From positions 1 to 64,000 of the forward strand of contig CAYWMD010000019.1 in the NCBI GenBank assembly GCA_964458575.1: 64,000 bases of DNA, given 5' to 3'. Shown piece by piece: positions 60,246-64,000 of this stretch. The translations under genes and the position numbers were made by a program. Positions within the stretch are counted from its first letter, which is position 1, and each line of letters starts with the position of its first letter. The DNA comes from CAYWMD01 sp964458575. Its GTDB lineage: Bacteria; Verrucomicrobiota; Verrucomicrobiia; Limisphaerales; JADLHS01. The notes beneath the pieces are model-generated. The model did not search any database, had not been told where the DNA came from, and saw only the letters and a program-made list of their open reading frames with translations.

Positions 60246-61073
60246 TCAAGGCGGGGGCGGCGGCACGCCACCTCCGCCACTATGGCCCCTGCCAGTAACA
60301 GTGTGCGGATCACACCAAGCCGGATTCCTGTTAGGATCCACTTGCACATAATAATTCCACTTTTTGTACGCAATGTACTCAACACCGCCTGAGAACAACC
60401 CTACGACGGCGCCTTTGCTGTGCCGTTGCTCAGCCAGCCCTTCAGTGGGTGGACTCGAACCATCGTTGAAGTTCTGCGGCCGCCCGGGATCGGCTTCCCA
60501 AAACAAAACGTCATCCACTTTGAAAAGGTTGTGCTTGTTGGGCTTTTCTCGCCCGTTCTCGTAACAGTCCACCGCCCCGTTCATTATGTAGGAGTGGATC
60601 TGCAGTTCGCGGTCCCAGTACCCGGGCAGATCTGGTTTGTCCATTGGACACCGATACACTTTCCAAGCGTCCGAGGGGGGAGTCCGGTCACCCGGCCTAC
60701 CGGTGTAGCCAGTATCCTTGCCGCTTCCCAAATACTGCCAGAAGAGGCCGCGCTCCGGACCGAGGTAATTCGGGTCAACATAAATCCTGCCCGGCGCGTA
60801 AAGCCATCCTGGCTTTGTGTTTCCTCCACCATTGCTGTAATTAGGCAGCGTCAAGGTGTCGTTGTTATCGCCAACATAGACCATCTCGGCCAAGGTCAGT
60901 TGCTTCAGGTTGTTGATGCATTGTGTGCGCAAGCCTTTTTCTCTTGCCTTGGCCAGCGCCGGCAAAAGCATCGCCGCCAGAATCGCGATGATGGCAATGA
61001 CGACCAATAACTCAATGAGGGTAAACCCTGGCGTATTCCGCCTGGATCCGCCGCGTGTGCAATTCATTTTCAT
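60246..61073 (-). CDS. Secreted pseudopilin-like protein (copy 2)
   Basis: This encodes 275 residues from the ATG at 61073 (or 61067). The signal has MKMNCTRGG, then FTLIELLVVIAI and AAMLLPALAKAREKG. The mature domain has QCINNLKQLTLAEMVYVGDN, CPMDKPDLPGYWD, and LFSGGVEYIAYKKWN near the end. It ends in a proline tail (VPPPPP). It is the middle of three pilin genes. There is no type II secretion machinery in the window, so a channel elsewhere would be needed. Confidence 0.85.
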   Translation of the reverse strand: MKMNCTRGGSRRNTPGFTLIELLVVIAIIAILAAMLLPALAKAREKGLRTQCINNLKQLTLAEMVYVGDNNDTLTLPNYSNGGGNTKPGWLYAPGRIYVDPNYLGPERGLFWQYLGSGKDTGYTGRPGDRTPPSDAWKVYRCPMDKPDLPGYWDRELQIHSYIMNGAVDCYENGREKPNKHNLFKVDDVLFWEADPGRPQNFNDGSSPPTEGLAEQRHSKGAVVGLFSGGVEYIAYKKWNYYVQVDPNRNPAWCDPHTVTGRGHSGGGGVPPPPP

Positions 61074-61168
61074 GTTCAAACTTGTCCCAAGCCAAATTTC
61101 ACTACAGATAATCCGTCTGTCAAACCGCAGACGCCACGTCCGCTTTTGCCGGAAACCGCCAGGCACAA

Positions 61169-62014
61169 TCAAGGCGGAGGTGGTGCAATGACAGAACTAA
61201 CAGGATAGGTCGCGCGTTCATTTACCCAAGTGATATCGTTCGTCTTACCCAAGGTCAGGGTGCCGAGGACTGTCCCTCCGCGGGTAACCGGAAGAATGGT
61301 AGTGGAGTCGCGCCATTTCTTGACCTCCGCATGCCCGTCCGCGAATGAAAAACCACCCGCGCCACAGTGAGTCGAAGCCGGCATGTCCTGCCAATTTGCC
61401 GTGTTACCGCCGGGCATGCCATCGCAGGCATAGAATCCGTCATTGATGCCATCCGGATGCTCGTCCAAAAACACGAAGTATTGCGTTGTATTCTTGATGT
61501 CGGCGCTTTTCTGGAAGAAATTCCAACGACTTCCGTCCGATTTGTTTCCCATGAACCGGTTCATCGAGTAGCTGCGCGTACGGGCTTTGCCGTCGTCCGC
61601 GAGCAAATTATCGGCCGGACATTTATAGATCGCCACGCTTTTTCCCACGTAATCTCCAAGCAGGCCGACCTTGGCCCGGTCAGGATTGGTCACCCAGTCA
61701 CCACCGCTCCAAGTCATGATGGTGAAAACCCAACAGTCGTTCTCGGTTGGCGGCGGACTCTTGCTGGTATTGAGCGGCGTGTTCAAAGCCAGGCGGTCAT
61801 TATTATCCTGCGCATACATGATCCAGGCTGTTTGCAGTTGCTTGAGATTGCTCATGCAGGAAATTCCCTGGGCTTTGCACTTTGCCCGGCTCAACGCCGG
61901 GAGCAGCATGGCCGCCAGAATGGCGATGATGGCGATAACCACCAGCAACTCGATGAGTGTGAACCCTGCGTCTCTGAGCCAACTTCCTGCCACCCGATGA
62001 ATGCATTTATTCAT
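61169..62014 (-). CDS. Secreted pseudopilin-like protein (copy 3)
   Basis: This encodes 281 residues from the ATG at 62014 (or 62035). The prepilin signal FTLIELLVVIAI is preceded by a positively charged stretch and followed by AAMLLPALSRAKCKAQG. The mature part has SCMSNLKQLQTAWIMYAQDN and the motif FSFADGHAEVKKWRD (H-x-DG type). It ends in SVIAPPPP, again a Pro run. The order pilin 3, pilin 2, lipoprotein, pilin 1, lipoprotein is clear from the layout. Confidence 0.85.
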   Translation of the reverse strand: MNKCIHRVAGSWLRDAGFTLIELLVVIAIIAILAAMLLPALSRAKCKAQGISCMSNLKQLQTAWIMYAQDNNDRLALNTPLNTSKSPPPTENDCWVFTIMTWSGGDWVTNPDRAKVGLLGDYVGKSVAIYKCPADNLLADDGKARTRSYSMNRFMGNKSDGSRWNFFQKSADIKNTTQYFVFLDEHPDGINDGFYACDGMPGGNTANWQDMPASTHCGAGGFSFADGHAEVKKWRDSTTILPVTRGGTVLGTLTLGKTNDITWVNERATYPVSSVIAPPPP

Positions 62015-62101
62015 TGCTTGCGCCTGGTTCACCATTCAAGACCGCCTGGCCGCCCGCTCATCTCAACCACCGGGCGGCCAGGCGTCAACCCTGCATCCCA
62101 A

Positions 62102-64000
62102 CTACTGCACCAGCACTCGATAATAGGCTTCCGGCAGATTCGCGCTGTTGGTGAACGAGAAGTTGCCGGTATTGGTCACAACGTTGACCCAAGTGATCGG
62201 CACGTTCAGGTTCGTCGCGCACTGAACCACGCCCACCTGGCTCGGCGAGCCCGCAACCACGTCGAACACGATGTTACCGCCAATCAAGGCCGGCGCGCCA
62301 ATGTTGGGTTGGGCGACAACCAGCGGAACAATTTCGCCGGTGGGCAGGATCTGTGCGCCCGTGACATCCGCGCCGCCATTGGGAGCGATCCACTCGATCT
62401 GGGCCAGTTGACCCGCCGACAGACCGGTGGCGTCCGTGCCGAAGAAGATCTGGTCAGGTCCGCCGCCGGCGGTGTTGCCGTTCCAGTATTTGACCGTCAG
62501 CGTCTTGCCGGCTGTCCAAGCGGCGCTGCTGCTGTTGGCCAGGTTCAACACTGCGGCGCTGCCGCCGGCAGTGCCCATTTCAAGGGCCGTATCTCCAACC
62601 AGCACCAATTGATTCATGGTGGCGGTTGCAGCGTCGTCCAACGCCACAACGGCGGCGCCGTCATCGCCCGTGCGGAGATTCTTGCCGGTCATGTCCAGAC
62701 CGTTGCCCAATTTCACCCGAGCCGCTTTCACCAGGAGCCCGGCAAAATTGGTGATCGTTCCTGGGTTTACAATGTACGTGTGGCCCAAGTCGCCGATGAA
62801 TCCAAGGCGAATCGAGGTAGGATTGCCATTGGTCGGCCCAGAGGACAGCGTCATCTGCCCGCTGGTGTTGGTGGCGTTAAGCGTCAGCACGCCGCCGGTG
62901 CCGCTGAGGCTTTCCATCCGGTTCTTGGTCGCGCCCGATCCGGGAGTCCCAATGATGTTGTCGATGTAGGAGTTGTTGCCGACTAATTTGAACCCATAAC
63001 GAGAGCTGCCGTTGACGACGAGTCCACAATTCCAAGGTCCGATGCCCGTAGTATTATTACCACCCAGATCGCTTCGGGTGAACGTATCGAGATTCACACC
63101 AGGCCCCCCGGCATTGCCACCGGAGGCGTCCCTATTGAACTGATTCGGTACGGCATAAGGCAGCTCCACAACGATGACCGCATCGCTGGTCGAACTGCCC
63201 TGGCCTGTAATATCCCGGAAGAACTCAATGGACTTTACCCGCGTAGCATTGTTCTGAGACCGATAGAGTCTCAACTGACCACCGTCTTGGATAATCGTCT
63301 TGGCAAATACCCGAACACCTGATGCTTCCCCGTCTACTGGGCCGTTGCCCTCCCATTGGCAGCTGCGCATCTGCACATTCAGATTGAGTTTGCCGCCGCT
63401 CTTGATCGTGATGGTATTGGTGGGGCCTGCGATGCTGGCAGCACCGTTGCCGATGTGGCCCAGGTCGAGGTAACGCGTCCACTTACCACTGCAAATATCT
63501 ACAGAGCTGCCGGACTCGAAGCTCATATCACAAGCAAACCGCTCGGGACCATCGCGGTTCCAGATCTGCACTGCATCGTAGAACTGCATGCCCCAAGGCT
63601 GGTTGATGTAGATGGATTTGGTGATGGCACCGACAGGAATGGTCTCGTCGGTATATTGCGTCCCCCGGTGCGGTCCGCGCAGCAGAAAACGGCCAACGTT
63701 CTTGGTTGTGCCAAGCGCATTCGTTTCGATAACTGACGAATCCCCGCCCGGCTGCCCATAGACCCGCAGGAAGCCGTTGGTCATGACCGACCAGTCCAGG
63801 TAGGCCGTGGCCCCATTTGTCACGACAATGGACAAATCGCCTTCCCCGAACCGCCTTTGATTGGCGCCCACGTTGAAATCCCCGGCTATCCCGCCGCCCA
63901 GCTCGACATCAAATGGACCGCGCCAATTGTCATTACGCCCGTCTCCCGTGAACGGTAAAGGTTCACCGAGGACGATCGTCCCCGGCGTGCCGTTGGTCGC
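62102..64000 (-). CDS. Autotransporter-like beta-strand repeat protein, N-terminus outside the window
   Basis: The frame stays open to the end of the window, so the 5' end is missing; at least 632 residues are present. It is Gly/Asn/Thr-rich, with repeated short beta segments (VVTNGATAYLDWSVMTNGFL, ALDDAATATMNQLVLVGDTA, SSAAWTAGKTLTVKYWNGNT) of the autotransporter-associated beta-strand type. The end (VGVVQCATNLNVPITWVNVV, then YYRVLVQ) is the same C-terminal domain as in the protein at 53959. It should be a surface or secreted adhesin-like protein. It precedes the three pilin genes. Confidence 0.75.
   Translation of the reverse strand, partial: ATNGTPGTIVLGEPLPFTGDGRNDNWRGPFDVELGGGIAGDFNVGANQRRFGEGDLSIVVTNGATAYLDWSVMTNGFLRVYGQPGGDSSVIETNALGTTKNVGRFLLRGPHRGTQYTDETIPVGAITKSIYINQPWGMQFYDAVQIWNRDGPERFACDMSFESGSSVDICSGKWTRYLDLGHIGNGAASIAGPTNTITIKSGGKLNLNVQMRSCQWEGNGPVDGEASGVRVFAKTIIQDGGQLRLYRSQNNATRVKSIEFFRDITGQGSSTSDAVIVVELPYAVPNQFNRDASGGNAGGPGVNLDTFTRSDLGGNNTTGIGPWNCGLVVNGSSRYGFKLVGNNSYIDNIIGTPGSGATKNRMESLSGTGGVLTLNATNTSGQMTLSSGPTNGNPTSIRLGFIGDLGHTYIVNPGTITNFAGLLVKAARVKLGNGLDMTGKNLRTGDDGAAVVALDDAATATMNQLVLVGDTALEMGTAGGSAAVLNLANSSSAAWTAGKTLTVKYWNGNTAGGGPDQIFFGTDATGLSAGQLAQIEWIAPNGGADVTGAQILPTGEIVPLVVAQPNIGAPALIGGNIVFDVVAGSPSQVGVVQCATNLNVPITWVNVVTNTGNFSFTNSANLPEAYYRVLVQ

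Noticed and set aside
1..64000. CRISPR arrays, rRNA and tRNA genes.
   Set aside because: No regular short repeat-spacer runs and no rRNA or complete tRNA features were seen.

Overview
The window looks like a chromosome segment from a Verrucomicrobiota bacterium, probably from the Pedosphaerales/Limisphaerales side. Three reasons support this: three prepilin-type proteins with the FTLIELLVVIAI...AAMLLPAL segment typical of that phylum, secreted proteins ending in the C-terminal motif FYRAVSP or YYRVLVQ, and a long run of secreted glycan-degrading enzymes without any SusC/SusD pair. The taxonomic call is inference from family knowledge.

Region 1 (about 1-7.7 kb) resembles a plasmid or integrated element. 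On the minus strand it carries two small conserved proteins, a CHC2/Toprim primase-like protein, a replication-relaxation type winged-helix protein and an XRE regulator. A divergent pair of small genes shares an inverted-repeat operator with that regulator. A TraG/VirD4-like ATPase follows, then about 1 kb of non-coding DNA with several large inverted repeats, then a Rep-like helix-turn-helix protein. That last gene diverges from a coiled-coil protein across a DnaA box, next to 30-base iteron-like repeats, which makes a candidate replication origin. No relaxase or integrase is visible. The element is followed by a broken MscS-type channel gene (7.8-8.8 kb).

Region 2 (8.9-31 kb, all minus strand, transcribed from high to low coordinates) is a coupled catabolic operon. 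In transcription order it encodes a sodium/solute symporter, an iron alcohol dehydrogenase, a DapA-type lyase/aldolase, a PdxA2-type phosphate dehydrogenase, a fused FGE-like/PA14/sialidase-fold protein and a DUF1537 sugar-acid kinase. It continues with three sialidase-fold paralogues (family B), a sulfatase, a second sialidase-fold family (family A), a bicupin and a GH106-like rhamnosidase. The natural reading is import and catabolism of a sugar acid released from a complex glycan.

Region 3 (31.4-58.4 kb, minus strand) is a secreted polysaccharide-degradation locus: GH106-like, GH29, GH35, GH36 and GH123-like hydrolases, a PL1 pectate lyase, a parallel beta-helix protein, two unassigned secreted proteins that may be lyases, and an amidotransferase-like/TIM-barrel fusion. 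It also holds gene remnants (GH35, sulfatase, GH36), a 3-hydroxyacid dehydrogenase and a third family A protein. The enzyme set points to a fucose-, rhamnose- and galactose-bearing, possibly sulfated or pectic glycan.

Region 4 (58.5-64 kb) alternates three secreted pseudopilins with two small lipoproteins and ends in an incomplete autotransporter-like beta-strand repeat protein that runs off the window. From 8.9 kb to the end every gene is on one strand, many stop and start codons overlap by four bases, and no transcription regulator is present.
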